Below are positions 1 through 6,835 of a stretch of DNA of 13,632 nt, piece after piece. This DNA comes from Pseudomonadota bacterium. Lineage in GTDB: Bacteria > Pseudomonadota > Gammaproteobacteria > Burkholderiales > Burkholderiaceae_C. The notes beneath the pieces were generated by a model. That model made no database searches and had not been told where the DNA came from. It saw only the letters and a program-made list of their open reading frames with translations. The DNA lies in the NCBI GenBank assembly GCA_023418355.1, contig JAEZZU010000004.1:1-13632 (forward strand), given 5' to 3'. The translations under genes were made by a program, and so were the position numbers. The first letter of the stretch is position 1. Each line of letters begins with the position of its first letter.

Positions 1-32
1 CGCTCACAACAACACAAGCACGGGAGAAAAAG

Positions 33-665
33 TTGCTGTCGATCATACAGGCCGCTGGCTGGCCCATCTGGCCCCTTATTGCATGTTCCATCCTCGCTCT
101 AGCCTTGATTTTTGAGCGCTTCATGTCCCTGAAGACGGCGCGCGTGGCGCCACCCCAGCTGCTGGATGAAGCCGTGGCCGTCTCCAAAGACCGCCTGCCC
201 TCCAATGAAGTGATTCAGCAGCTGGCACAGAACAGCGCCCTCGGCGAAGTGCTGGCCAGCGGCATGCAGCAGCTCAGCGCCCACCCCAACAGCTCTGAAG
301 AAGATCTGCGCGCCCGCATGGAAGGCGCAGGCCGCGCTGTGGCACACCGTCTGGAAAAATACCTGGGTGCGCTGGCCACCATCGCCTCTGCCGCGCCTTT
401 GCTGGGCCTGCTGGGCACGGTGATCGGCATGATTGAAATCTTTGGCTCACAGGCAGGCGGCGGCGCCGTCGGCACAGGCAACCCCGCACAGCTGGCCCAC
501 GGTATTTCCATTGCGCTGTACAACACGGCCTTTGGCCTGATCGTGGCCATTCCTGCGCTGATCTTCTGGAAGTACTTCCGCGCCCGTGTGGATGCCTACC
601 TGCTGCAGCTGGAACTGGCCAGCGAGCAGTTTGTGCGCCACCTCAACCGCCTGCGCAGCAAGTAA
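33..665 (+). CDS. exbB: ExbB/TolQ/MotA-family proton channel subunit (biopolymer transport protein ExbB)
   Basis: Inner-membrane protein that, with ExbD, uses the proton gradient to energise TonB-dependent outer-membrane uptake. The 210-residue protein has the family layout. An N-terminal membrane segment lies at about residues 11-28, a cytoplasmic domain follows, and two more segments lie at about 112-137 and 157-180. The second segment carries the conserved APLLGLLGTVIGMI stretch. Translation appears to begin at a TTG codon at 33, behind a GGGAG ribosome site at 22-26. No ATG or GTG lies in frame upstream within the window, although the frame stays open to the window edge, so a start further upstream cannot be excluded. 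exbD follows after 19 bases. No tonB is visible, so a Tol-like or other role for the pair is possible. The family call is secure; the exact partner is inferred. Confidence 0.9.
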   Translation: MLSIIQAAGWPIWPLIACSILALALIFERFMSLKTARVAPPQLLDEAVAVSKDRLPSNEVIQQLAQNSALGEVLASGMQQLSAHPNSSEEDLRARMEGAGRAVAHRLEKYLGALATIASAAPLLGLLGTVIGMIEIFGSQAGGGAVGTGNPAQLAHGISIALYNTAFGLIVAIPALIFWKYFRARVDAYLLQLELASEQFVRHLNRLRSK

Positions 666-684
666 AGCAAAGGCAAGGCACACC

Positions 685-1116
685 ATGGCCATGAATTTCC
701 GCCCTCGCCGCTCGGAAGCGCCAGAGATCAACCTGATCCCCTTCATCGACGTGCTGCTGGTGATCCTCATCTTCCTGATGCTCACCACCACCTACAGCAA
801 GTTCACGGAGCTGGAGCTGACCCTGCCTACGGCAGACACCACACAAATGCGTGATCACCCCAAAGAGGTCATCATCTCCATCGCAGCCGATGGCCGCTAT
901 GCCGTGGACAAGACCGCACTGGATGATCGCTCGGTCGAAGCGATTGCCAGCGCGCTGCTTGGTGCTGCGCCTGCCGGGGCTGAGAGCATCGTCATCATCA
1001 GCGCAGATGCATCGGCACCGCACCAGTCCGTGGTCTCGGCCATGGAAGCAGCACGCCGCGCAGGGCTGACGCAAATCACCTTCGCCACCCAGTCCACAGC
1101 AGGCAGCGGCAAGTAA
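685..1116 (+). CDS. exbD: ExbD/TolR-family energy-transduction protein
   Basis: Partner of ExbB in the proton-driven complex. It is a bitopic inner-membrane protein with a short cytoplasmic N-terminus, one membrane helix and a periplasmic domain. The 143-residue protein shows this: basic residues up to about 10, then NLIPFIDVLLVILIFLML at about 16-33. D22 in that helix matches the essential membrane aspartate of ExbD/TolR. The rest is a soluble alpha/beta domain. I chose the ATG at 685 because the family N-terminus begins there. An ATG two codons later (691) is also possible. A longer upstream frame from 586 would overlap exbB and encode unrelated residues. The ribosome site is weak (AAGGCA-like). 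It sits 7 bases ahead of lpxK, and the whole block to kdsB is probably one transcript. Confidence 0.9.
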   Translation: MAMNFRPRRSEAPEINLIPFIDVLLVILIFLMLTTTYSKFTELELTLPTADTTQMRDHPKEVIISIAADGRYAVDKTALDDRSVEAIASALLGAAPAGAESIVIISADASAPHQSVVSAMEAARRAGLTQITFATQSTAGSGK

Positions 1117-1123
1117 GCCCGAC

Positions 1124-2143
1124 ATGTCGTCCCCTGCACACCACAGCACCGGCTCCGAACGGCTGCGCCGCATCTGGCGCAGTCGCGGCCCGACTGCCTG
1201 GGCCTTGCTGCCTCTGGCCGCTCTGTACGGAGCCCTGTCCGGGCTGCAGCGCAAGCTGTATGCATGGGGCCTCAAGGCCTCCGAGCACCCCGGTGTGCCC
1301 ACCATCGTGATTGGCAATGTGATTGCCGGCGGCGCGGGCAAAACGCCGGTCACACTCGCCACCGTGGAGCACCTGCGCGCCCGGGAGCTGCAGGTGGGCA
1401 TCATCTCGCGCGGCTATGGCCGCAAAAGCACGCAATGCCAGCAGGCCACGCCGCAGTCCACGCCAGAAGAAGTCGGCGATGAACCCTTGCTGATGGCCCG
1501 CAGCAGCGGCGTGCCCGTATTTGTGGCGCAGCGCCGTATCGAGGCTGCGCGCGCCCTGCTGCAGGCCTATCCGGCCACGCAGGTACTGGTCTGTGACGAT
1601 GGCCTGCAGCACCTGGCCCTGCAGCGCGATGTGGAAATCTGCGTCTTCAACAACGAAGGCATTGGCAACGGCTGGCTGCTGCCTGCAGGCCCCTTGCGCG
1701 AGCCCTGGCCCCGTACCGTGTCTGCCGTGCTGCACACCGGTCAGGTGCCCGCCAACACTCCTGCCAGCACACCCAGCTTTGCGCTGCGGCGCCAGCTGGC
1801 ACCCTATGCCATCAATCAGCGCGGAGAGCGCATGGCGCTGGATGCGCTGCGCAGCCAGCCGCTGCATGCCGTGGCCGGCATTGCACGGCCTGAGGATTTC
1901 TTCCGCATGCTGCAGGCGGCAGGCTTGTCACTGTTCAGTACCGAAGCTTTGCCTGACCACTACAATTTTAAAAGCTGGCAGCGCCCGACAGACGAGCGTC
2001 TTGCCGTGATTTGCACAGAAAAAGATGCCGCCAAAATCTGGCAGCATCTGCCCGATGCCTGGGCCGTCCCCCTGCAAGTGCAGGTGGAATCCGGGTATTT
2101 CGATCTGCTTGACCAGCTGCTGTGCCTATCATCCACCCATTAA
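1124..2143 (+). CDS. lpxK: Tetraacyldisaccharide 4'-kinase (LpxK)
   Basis: Transfers the ATP gamma-phosphate to the 4' position of tetraacyl-disaccharide 1-phosphate, giving lipid IVA. It acts at the cytoplasmic face of the inner membrane and is essential for lipid A in most Gram-negatives. The 339-residue protein has normal family length. A hydrophobic stretch at about 24-40 fits the N-terminal membrane anchor. The P-loop GGAGKTP is at 69-75 after the strand IVIGN, SRGYGR is at 95-100, and the LpxK signature DDGLQH is at 158-163. The start ATG is 7 bases after the exbD stop and has no strong ribosome site, which suggests translational coupling. A Trm112-like gene and kdsB follow. I see no damage to the reading frame. 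Confidence 0.97.
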   Translation: MSSPAHHSTGSERLRRIWRSRGPTAWALLPLAALYGALSGLQRKLYAWGLKASEHPGVPTIVIGNVIAGGAGKTPVTLATVEHLRARELQVGIISRGYGRKSTQCQQATPQSTPEEVGDEPLLMARSSGVPVFVAQRRIEAARALLQAYPATQVLVCDDGLQHLALQRDVEICVFNNEGIGNGWLLPAGPLREPWPRTVSAVLHTGQVPANTPASTPSFALRRQLAPYAINQRGERMALDALRSQPLHAVAGIARPEDFFRMLQAAGLSLFSTEALPDHYNFKSWQRPTDERLAVICTEKDAAKIWQHLPDAWAVPLQVQVESGYFDLLDQLLCLSSTH

Positions 2144-2164
2144 GAACACAACTGCGACACCGCC

Positions 2165-2347
2165 ATGGATCCCAAAATGCTTGAACTCTTGGTCTGCCCC
2201 GTCACCAAAGGCCCTCTGCGCTTTGACAAAGAACGCCAGGAGCTGATCTCCCAGAGCGCGCGTCTGGCCTACCCCGTGCGTGACGGCATGCCCATCCTGC
2301 TGGAAAACGAAGCACGCCCTCTGGAAGACAGCGAACTGGAAGGCTGA
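2165..2347 (+). CDS. Trm112-family small protein (YcaR-like)
   Basis: A 60-residue protein of the Trm112/YcaR family, commonly found between lpxK and kdsB. The family fold is a small zinc-ribbon-like domain; in eukaryotes and archaea Trm112 activates methyltransferases, but the bacterial role is poorly defined. Visible family features are the start MDPKMLELLVCPVTKGPL, the ELISQSARLAYPVRDGMPIL core and the ENEARPL end. Only one cysteine remains (C11). The second cysteine of the usual CPxC pair is a threonine, and no cysteine follows in the ELI segment, so a classical zinc site is unlikely. The gene starts 21 bases after lpxK and ends 5 bases before kdsB, so it should be co-transcribed with both. 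The family call is firm; the function is unknown. Confidence 0.88.
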   Translation: MDPKMLELLVCPVTKGPLRFDKERQELISQSARLAYPVRDGMPILLENEARPLEDSELEG

Positions 2348-2352
2348 AAGCC

Positions 2353-3114
2353 ATGGCGTTCACCGTACTGATTCCGGCACGACTGGCATCCAGCCGCCTG
2401 CCCAACAAGCCGCTGGCCGATATTGCCGGGCTGCCCATGGTCGTGCGCGTGGCCATGCAGGCGCGTAAAAGTGCTGCTGCCCGCGTCGTGGTGGCGGCGG
2501 ACAGCGATGCCATCGTGCAGGCCTGCGCTGCCCATGGCGTGGAAGCCGTACTCACGCGCGCTGACCACCCCAGCGGCAGCGACCGACTGGCCGAAGCCTG
2601 TGAAAAGCTGGGCCTCAGCGGTGAAGACATGGTGGTCAATGTGCAAGGTGACGAGCCCCTGATCGACCCTGCGCTGATCGATGCCGTGGCCCAGGTGCTG
2701 GCGCAGGCCACTCAGGCCAGCATGGGCACCGCCGCCCACCCCATCGCCAGCCGTGACGAATACCTGAACCCCAACGTGGTCAAAGTGGTGTGCAACGCGG
2801 CGGGTCTGGCCAGCTATTTCAGCCGTGCCCCCATCCCATTTCACCGTGACCGCGCCAGCGAACAATGGTGGAGTGCAGACAGCGCCTTTGCCCCGCTGCG
2901 CCACATCGGCATATACGCATACAAGGCAGGGTTTTTGCGCCAGTTTCCGCAGCTCACGCCGGCCCCTACCGAGCAGACAGAATCGCTGGAACAGCTGCGC
3001 GCGCTGTGGCATGGCCACCAGATTGCCGTGCACATCACGCAGCAGGCCCCGGGCGCTGGCGTGGATACACCGGAAGATCTGGAGCGCGTGCGTGCCCACT
3101 TCCAGCACGGCTAA
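2353..3114 (+). CDS. kdsB: 3-deoxy-manno-octulosonate cytidylyltransferase (CMP-Kdo synthetase)
   Basis: Cytoplasmic enzyme that activates Kdo with CTP to CMP-Kdo, the donor for adding Kdo to lipid IVA. This is the step right after LpxK. The 253-residue protein matches the usual length of about 250. Family motifs are IPARLASSRLPNKPL at 7-21 (nucleotide binding), HPSGSDRLAEA at 72-82, VNVQGDEPLI at 95-104 (Mg/CTP site), HIGIYAYKAGFL at 184-195, ESLEQLR at 210-216 and GVDTPEDLERV at 236-246. The ATG lies 5 bases beyond the Trm112-like stop. Its ribosome site (GAAGG) falls in the end of that gene, which again suggests coupling. It is the last gene of the envelope block; no clear terminator follows, but a palindromic repeat does. 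Confidence 0.97.
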   Translation: MAFTVLIPARLASSRLPNKPLADIAGLPMVVRVAMQARKSAAARVVVAADSDAIVQACAAHGVEAVLTRADHPSGSDRLAEACEKLGLSGEDMVVNVQGDEPLIDPALIDAVAQVLAQATQASMGTAAHPIASRDEYLNPNVVKVVCNAAGLASYFSRAPIPFHRDRASEQWWSADSAFAPLRHIGIYAYKAGFLRQFPQLTPAPTEQTESLEQLRALWHGHQIAVHITQQAPGAGVDTPEDLERVRAHFQHG

Positions 3115-3151
3115 GGCTTTCATATTTCAGTAATTTCTGAAAACTTCACTT

Positions 3152-3243
3152 AAAATAGGAGCAGCTCACGCTTGCTGCTTCTATCTTTGCAATTCATTTG
3201 TTTTGCAAAACGTGTAAAGACTTGCGCAAGCTGCTCTCATTTT
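3152..3243. repeat. Imperfect palindromic intergenic repeat (copy A)
   Basis: Arms AAAATAGGAGCAGCT (3152-3166) and AGCTGCTCTCATTTT (3229-3243) pair at 13 of 15 positions around 62 bases. The right side, TGCGCAAGCTGCTCTCATTT and the next bases (from 3223), matches a stretch starting at 12460 in the urtD-urtE gap at 20 of 22 positions. It is therefore a dispersed repeat rather than a local hairpin only. It could also act as a transcript-end structure for the kdsB message, but no T-run of terminator type follows the arms. Confidence 0.6.
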
Positions 3244-3422
3244 TGATAGTTGCTTGCCACCGCATGGGCACTCCTGCCTGCGGATGACAAAGCGCAGCCT
3301 ATACCTGATACGCATCGCAGCAAGCACCCCTGTGCATAGTTGTCAAGCGCCTGCGATGGCCGCACAAAAACAGCCTGCCCGTGCAAATTGGCCGCGCTGT
3401 AAGCCCCTGACAAGGCCGTGCG

Positions 3423-3431
3423 TGCTATCCT
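3423..3431 (+). promoter_or_regulatory. Possible extended -10 promoter element of adk
   Basis: The sequence TGCTATCCT matches the extended -10 form TGnTATAAT at four of six positions of the hexamer. A CTGACA that resembles a -35 box lies at 3407-3412, but its spacing of 13 bases is too short, so this would have to work as an extended -10 promoter. Transcripts would carry a leader of about 80 bases. This is a weak, sequence-only call. Confidence 0.25.
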
Positions 3432-3517
3432 TGAGCGGATAACGCGCGGCTGCCGCCTGCTTTTTCCATCTGAAAAAGTCCCGCTCCGCCAAGAATTTCT
3501 ACATATCGAGGATCTCC

Positions 3518-4174
3518 ATGAAACTGATTTTGTTGGGCGCACCCGGCGCCGGCAAGGGCACGCAAGCCGCCTTCATCTGCAAGAAGTTCGGCATCCCCCA
3601 GATCTCTACCGGTGACATGCTGCGTGCTGCCGTCAAGGCTGGCACTCCTCTGGGCCTGCAAGCCAAGGCCGTGATGGAAGCTGGTCAGCTCGTGAGCGAC
3701 GACCTGATCATCAACCTGGTCAAGGAACGCATTGCGCAGGCTGACTGCGCCAACGGTTTCCTGTTCGACGGCTTCCCCCGCACCATCCCCCAAGCTGACG
3801 CCATGAAGGCTGCTGGCGTGGATCTGGACTACGTGCTGGAAATCGACGTGCCTTTTGAAGCCATCATCGAGCGCATGAGCGGTCGCCGCTCGCACCCCGC
3901 TTCGGGCCGTACCTACCACGTCAAGTTCAACCCACCCCAGGTGGAAGGCAAGGACGACGTGACTGGCGAGCCTCTGGTGCAGCGCGACGACGACAAGGAA
4001 GAAACCGTCAAGAAGCGTCTGGACGTGTACAGCAGCCAGACCCGCCCTCTGGTGGACTACTACCAGAACTGGGCCAAGGAAGAGCCTGCCAAGGCTCCCA
4101 AGTACCGCTCCATCAGCGGCATGGGCAGTGTGGATGAAATCACCGCTCGCGTCTTTGCTGCACTGGACGCCTGA
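3518..4174 (+). CDS. adk: Adenylate kinase
   Basis: Cytoplasmic enzyme that interconverts ATP + AMP and 2 ADP. The 218-residue protein is the long-LID bacterial type. The P-loop GAPGAGKGT is at 7-15, STGDMLR (AMP binding) at 30-36 and FDGFPRT at 83-89. The LID runs from about 122 to 159 (GRRSHPASGRTYH ... GEPLVQRDDD), and the closing arginine region ETVKKRLDVY follows. The LID lacks the four cysteines of zinc-binding adenylate kinases, as is usual in Gram-negatives. The ATG follows GAGG with good spacing. It stands alone, with a 403-bp gap before it and an intrinsic terminator after it, so it is probably a single-gene transcript. Codon use is cleaner (more C-ending codons) than in its neighbours, consistent with high expression. 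Confidence 0.98.
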   Translation: MKLILLGAPGAGKGTQAAFICKKFGIPQISTGDMLRAAVKAGTPLGLQAKAVMEAGQLVSDDLIINLVKERIAQADCANGFLFDGFPRTIPQADAMKAAGVDLDYVLEIDVPFEAIIERMSGRRSHPASGRTYHVKFNPPQVEGKDDVTGEPLVQRDDDKEETVKKRLDVYSSQTRPLVDYYQNWAKEEPAKAPKYRSISGMGSVDEITARVFAALDA

Positions 4175-4197
4175 TCCTCTGCGTGACACGCATTTGC

Positions 4198-4222
4198 AAA
4201 GCTGCCCTCGGGCAGCTTTTTT
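4198..4222 (+). terminator. Intrinsic terminator after adk
   Basis: AAAGCTGCC and GGCAGCTTT form a perfect 9-bp stem around the 4-base loop CTCG, followed by a run of T. It begins 23 bases after the adk stop and ends 9 bases before the end of the convergent asparaginase gene. On the other strand the A-run becomes a short T-run, so it may stop transcripts from both sides. Confidence 0.9.
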
Positions 4223-4231
4223 CATGCCTGT

Positions 4232-5209
4232 CTACAGGCTGCGCGCACTTTGCTGCAGCAGCGACAGCATCAGACTGATGCGCGCCTTCACAGGACTGAG
4301 CGCCACCACATGCGCATCGCGCTCACCATCCGCCTGCACAATCACGCCCTGCTCGCAGCGCGTAGTGCGCCAGACCGGCACACCCTGCGCCACGGCACGC
4401 TGCAGCGCCTCCAGCAAGCTCTGGTGAATCGAGCCATTGCCCGTGCCCGCGACCACCAGGCCCTTGACGCCTGCGGCCACCAGCGCATCCACCGCTTCAG
4501 CCCGCGCCAGTGCGGTACTGGTGATTACCTCCACCCACGGCCATTGCGCAGCAGGCTTTTCCCACACTGCCGCCGGGATGGGCTGCTTGCCAGATCTGGC
4601 ATGCAACTGCAGCTCCGAAGCCCAGCGCACCAGCCCCTCTTCCACCCAGCCAGCAGGCCCTTGCGCGCCTGAGGCAAACGCGTTCACGCGATAGGGATGC
4701 ACCTTGCGCACCCACTGCGCACTGTGAATTTCCCCCACGGCTGTCACCCACACCCCTGCCACACCGCTGGATGCGCAGATCAGTGCATCCCGCAGATTCG
4801 CCGGGCCATCGGCAGACAGCGCCGTAGCTGGACGCATGGCACAGGTCATCACCACAGGCTTGCCAGGCTGCAGGGCCAGCTGCAGGAACCACGCGGTTTC
4901 TTCCAGTGTGTCTGTGCCATGGGTAATCACGACGCCTGCCACATCCTCCTGCGCCAGCCACTTCTGGCAGGCCTGGGCCAGGTGCTGCCAGGTCAGAGCG
5001 TCCATGTCCTTGCTGTCGAGCTGTGCCACCTGCTCGACCTCCAGCGCAAAGCGCCCCTGCAAGGCCAGCTGTGCAATGGGCTGTAGCAGCTCGGCAACAC
5101 CAATCTGTCCCGCCTTGTAGCCCACGCTGCCGCCCATGGCTGCGCCCTGGCCTGCAATCGTCCCCCCGGTCCCCAAGACCACGATTTTTCTTGTTGCTAA
5201 CACTTGCAT
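4232..5209 (-). CDS. L-asparaginase (asparaginase/glutaminase family, cytoplasmic type)
   Basis: Hydrolyses L-asparagine to aspartate and ammonia. The 325-residue protein has the two family signatures: VLGTGGTIAG at 11-20, with T17 as the likely nucleophile, and VITHGTDTLEETAWF at 95-109, with the second catalytic pair T100-D101. The partner lysine is probably K170 in WVRKVHPYRVNAF. MRPATALSADGPANL at 126-140 is also typical. I see no signal peptide, so it should act in the cytoplasm (ansA-like), although periplasmic relatives share the fold. The start is uncertain. An AAGGG ribosome site touches the ATG at 5209, which is too close, whereas the GTG two codons later (5203) would have a spacing of 6. 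It is divergent from lexA, with two SOS boxes in the shared region. Confidence 0.92.
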   Translation of the reverse strand: MQVLATRKIVVLGTGGTIAGQGAAMGGSVGYKAGQIGVAELLQPIAQLALQGRFALEVEQVAQLDSKDMDALTWQHLAQACQKWLAQEDVAGVVITHGTDTLEETAWFLQLALQPGKPVVMTCAMRPATALSADGPANLRDALICASSGVAGVWVTAVGEIHSAQWVRKVHPYRVNAFASGAQGPAGWVEEGLVRWASELQLHARSGKQPIPAAVWEKPAAQWPWVEVITSTALARAEAVDALVAAGVKGLVVAGTGNGSIHQSLLEALQRAVAQGVPVWRTTRCEQGVIVQADGERDAHVVALSPVKARISLMLSLLQQSARSL

Positions 5210-5220
5210 CCCTTATGGAA

Positions 5221-5236
5221 CTGGTTAAAAATACAG
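5221..5236. promoter_or_regulatory. LexA operator (SOS box), proximal to the asparaginase gene
   Basis: CTGGTTAAAAATACAG fits the CTG-N10-CAG LexA operator with an AT-rich centre. It lies between the divergent asparaginase and lexA starts, ending 40 bases before the lexA ATG and starting 12 bases before the asparaginase ATG. That is the expected layout for lexA autoregulation. Confidence 0.85.
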
Positions 5237-5239
5237 GTA

Positions 5240-5255
5240 CTGGATAAACAAACAG
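5240..5255. promoter_or_regulatory. LexA operator (SOS box), proximal to lexA
   Basis: CTGGATAAACAAACAG is a second CTG-N10-CAG site, offset 19 bases (just under two helix turns) from the first. Two tandem boxes before lexA are also known in E. coli. It ends 21 bases before the lexA ATG. Confidence 0.88.
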
Positions 5256-5276
5256 TTATCCTTCTGAAGGACAGGC

Positions 5277-5948
5277 ATGGAGCACACCACACTCACCCCC
5301 CGGCAACAGCAAATTCTGGACCTCATCCAGGAAGCCATTGCACGCACCGGCGCACCACCCACCCGCGCAGAAATCGCTCGCACCCTCGGTTTCAAATCGG
5401 CCAATGCTGCAGAAGAGCACCTCAAGGCCCTGGCACGCAAGGGCGTGCTGGAGCTGGTCAGCGGCACCTCGCGCGGCATCCGCCTGGTCAGCGACACCGT
5501 GCGCCGCATCAATGCTGCGCGTGGCACGCACTTTGACCTGCCCATGCCCGAGATGCAGCCCATGCTGCTACCTCTGGTTGGCCGCGTAGCTGCTGGCTCG
5601 CCCATTTTGGCGCAAGAACATATTGACCAGAGCTTTGCGGTGGAAAGCAGCATGTTCCCCACCAAGCCAGACTACCTGCTGCGTGTGCGCGGCATGTCCA
5701 TGCGCGACGCTGGCATTCTGGATGGCGACCTGCTGGCCGTCAAAACCACACGTGAAGCACGTAACGGCCAGATCGTCGTTGCGCGCCTGGGCGATGAAGT
5801 CACCGTCAAGCGCCTGCAAAAGACCCCCCAGGGTATTGAGCTGCACCCCGAGAACCCGGACTACCCGGTCATCCACGTCAAGCAGGAAGAAAGCTTTGCG
5901 ATTGAAGGTCTGGCCGTCGGCCTGATCCGCAACAGCCTCCAGCTCTAA
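5277..5948 (+). CDS. lexA: LexA SOS-response repressor
   Basis: Represses DNA-damage genes by binding SOS boxes. Self-cleavage, stimulated by RecA filaments, lifts repression. The 223-residue protein has the N-terminal winged helix (residues 1 to about 70). Its recognition region GFKSANAAEEHLKAL is almost the same as in E. coli. The cleavage site is A106-G107 in VGRVAAGSP, and the catalytic pair is S141 in RGMSMRDAG and K178 in DEVTVKRL. A linker insertion of about 20 residues relative to E. coli LexA lies at about 72-98. The ATG follows AAGG (5267-5270) with a spacing of 6. Two SOS boxes lie just upstream, so it is autoregulated. Two small ORFs follow and may share its transcript. Confidence 0.98.
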   Translation: MEHTTLTPRQQQILDLIQEAIARTGAPPTRAEIARTLGFKSANAAEEHLKALARKGVLELVSGTSRGIRLVSDTVRRINAARGTHFDLPMPEMQPMLLPLVGRVAAGSPILAQEHIDQSFAVESSMFPTKPDYLLRVRGMSMRDAGILDGDLLAVKTTREARNGQIVVARLGDEVTVKRLQKTPQGIELHPENPDYPVIHVKQEESFAIEGLAVGLIRNSLQL

Positions 5949-6051
5949 ACCACACCCCGCTCCTTGTTCCCGTTTTGCCATGCTGCGCACACGCGCGGCA
6001 GGGAGAGTTTTTGCCTGTACCAGCCTGTCCTCTGCTTCTCAGGAGACCACC

Positions 6052-6276
6052 ATGTCCATGACTTTCTGCCAGCTGCCCCTGCCTTGCATCACCACCGCCA
6101 CCATGGCCAGCAATGAAGCGCGCTTTCTGCCGCAGGCGCTGCCCCACAACGTGCGTCTGCTGCGCCGTGCACACGACCCAGACCGCACCCGCTTTGTCAT
6201 GAGCGGTCGGCTGTCAGACGTCTGCGCTGCTTTGGAACAGCTCGCAGCGCTGGAACAGCGTAATGTCTGTCTGTAG
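6052..6276 (+). CDS. Small hypothetical protein downstream of lexA
   Basis: A 74-residue ORF starting 103 bases after the lexA stop. I chose the ATG at 6052 because AGGAGA (6041-6046) sits at ideal spacing. A longer in-frame reading from 5980 has no such site. The protein has a neutral, fairly hydrophobic N-terminal third. Its C-terminal half, VRLLRRAHDPDRTRFVMSGRLSDVCAALEQL in two overlapping parts (about 35-66), looks like a small strand-helix unit. I have the impression that similar short proteins occur in related Burkholderiales, but cannot verify this. No terminator is visible between it and lexA, so it may be SOS-controlled. Too small to be SulA; no function is assigned. Confidence 0.65.
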   Translation: MSMTFCQLPLPCITTATMASNEARFLPQALPHNVRLLRRAHDPDRTRFVMSGRLSDVCAALEQLAALEQRNVCL

Positions 6277-6314
6277 CGCAAGCGCTTTCTACGCCTGAAT
6301 CAAGGAGCCACAGC

Positions 6315-6479
6315 ATGAACACTCCAGACACACCAAGGCCACGCCAGCCCGTACAACCCAGCACTGGTGGACTGCTGGGCCGCCACTTTACCTACAGGCC
6401 TGCGGCACAGACCGATGTGCGCGTAACCTGGGAACGCGCCAAAAATCAGGCGGCCAAGCCGTCGCCTCAAAACCGATAA
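6315..6479 (+). CDS. Small hypothetical protein (54 residues)
   Basis: This short ORF begins with ATG at 6315 behind CAAGGAG (6301-6307) and ends with TAA at 6477-6479. It runs MNTPDTPRPRQPVQPSTGGL (1-20) and then LLGRHFTYRPAAQTDVR-like sequence to a lysine- and proline-containing tail. The N-terminus is rich in proline and threonine and is probably disordered. The middle (LGRHFTYRPA, TDVRVTWERAKNQ) looks structured. It follows the previous small gene by 38 bases and could be in the same lexA transcript. No family is recognised. The strong ribosome site and non-random composition support it as real, but its shortness leaves doubt. Confidence 0.55.
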   Translation: MNTPDTPRPRQPVQPSTGGLLGRHFTYRPAAQTDVRVTWERAKNQAAKPSPQNR

Positions 6480-6593
6480 AGCTGCTGCGGGGTGTCATGG
6501 CTGCTCCATCAACGGGCAGCAGCAGGCATATGCACATGCCCCTTTGTCAGCAGGGCCGGATGCAGTCGCCGTGCACAAACTCCTGAATCCATA

Positions 6594-6680
6594 GCGGATA
6601 GCGCTTATCCGCAGATGATTTCAGAGCCATAAGACTCCAAAACCCTGTTTTTACAAGCGCTGGCTGCTATCTATTTTTTC
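6594..6680. repeat. Palindromic intergenic repeat (copy B)
   Basis: Left hairpin: GCGGATA (6594-6600), loop GCGCT, TATCCGC (6606-6612), a perfect 7-bp stem. AGCGCTT at 6600-6606 also pairs with AAGCGCT at 6655-6661, giving a larger palindrome. The right end, AGCGCTGGCTGCTATCTATT (6656-6675), resembles the GATAGCAAGCGCT side of copy C at 12562-12574 on the other strand. It appears to be a dispersed palindromic repeat. Confidence 0.5.
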
Positions 6681-6812
6681 CATTGCAGCAAGAACGCATC
6701 AAAAGTGAGCTGTAGCCACTGAGTGACTGAACCGCATCTGCCACCTGGCTGTTCCAAATCAGTGCATGCAATTGCCAAGACTGCACCAGCACCGCGCCAT
6801 CCGCACATCTGC

Positions 6813-6835
6813 CATACAAAAACTGCATACAAAAA
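6813..6835. repeat. Two 10-bp direct repeats CATACAAAAA
   Basis: CATACAAAAA occurs at 6813-6822 and again at 6826-6835, separated by CTG (period 13). It lies about 100 bases before the binding-protein gene. It could be a regulator site or chance; a period of 13 bases would put the copies on different helix faces. Confidence 0.4.

Larger units (their letters stand above)
3115..3517. other. 403-bp intergenic region between kdsB and adk
   Basis: I see no convincing gene here. The left part holds an imperfect palindromic repeat (3152-3243). The right part should carry the adk promoter and leader: a possible extended -10 box lies at 3423-3431, an AT-rich hairpin at 3460-3478, and the ribosome site just before 3518. 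Short open frames in the leader lack family-like composition and good ribosome sites. Confidence 0.7.

Noticed and set aside
2269..3123. 284-residue minus-strand frame opposite kdsB
   Set aside because: Shadow of kdsB; no ribosome site or family pattern.
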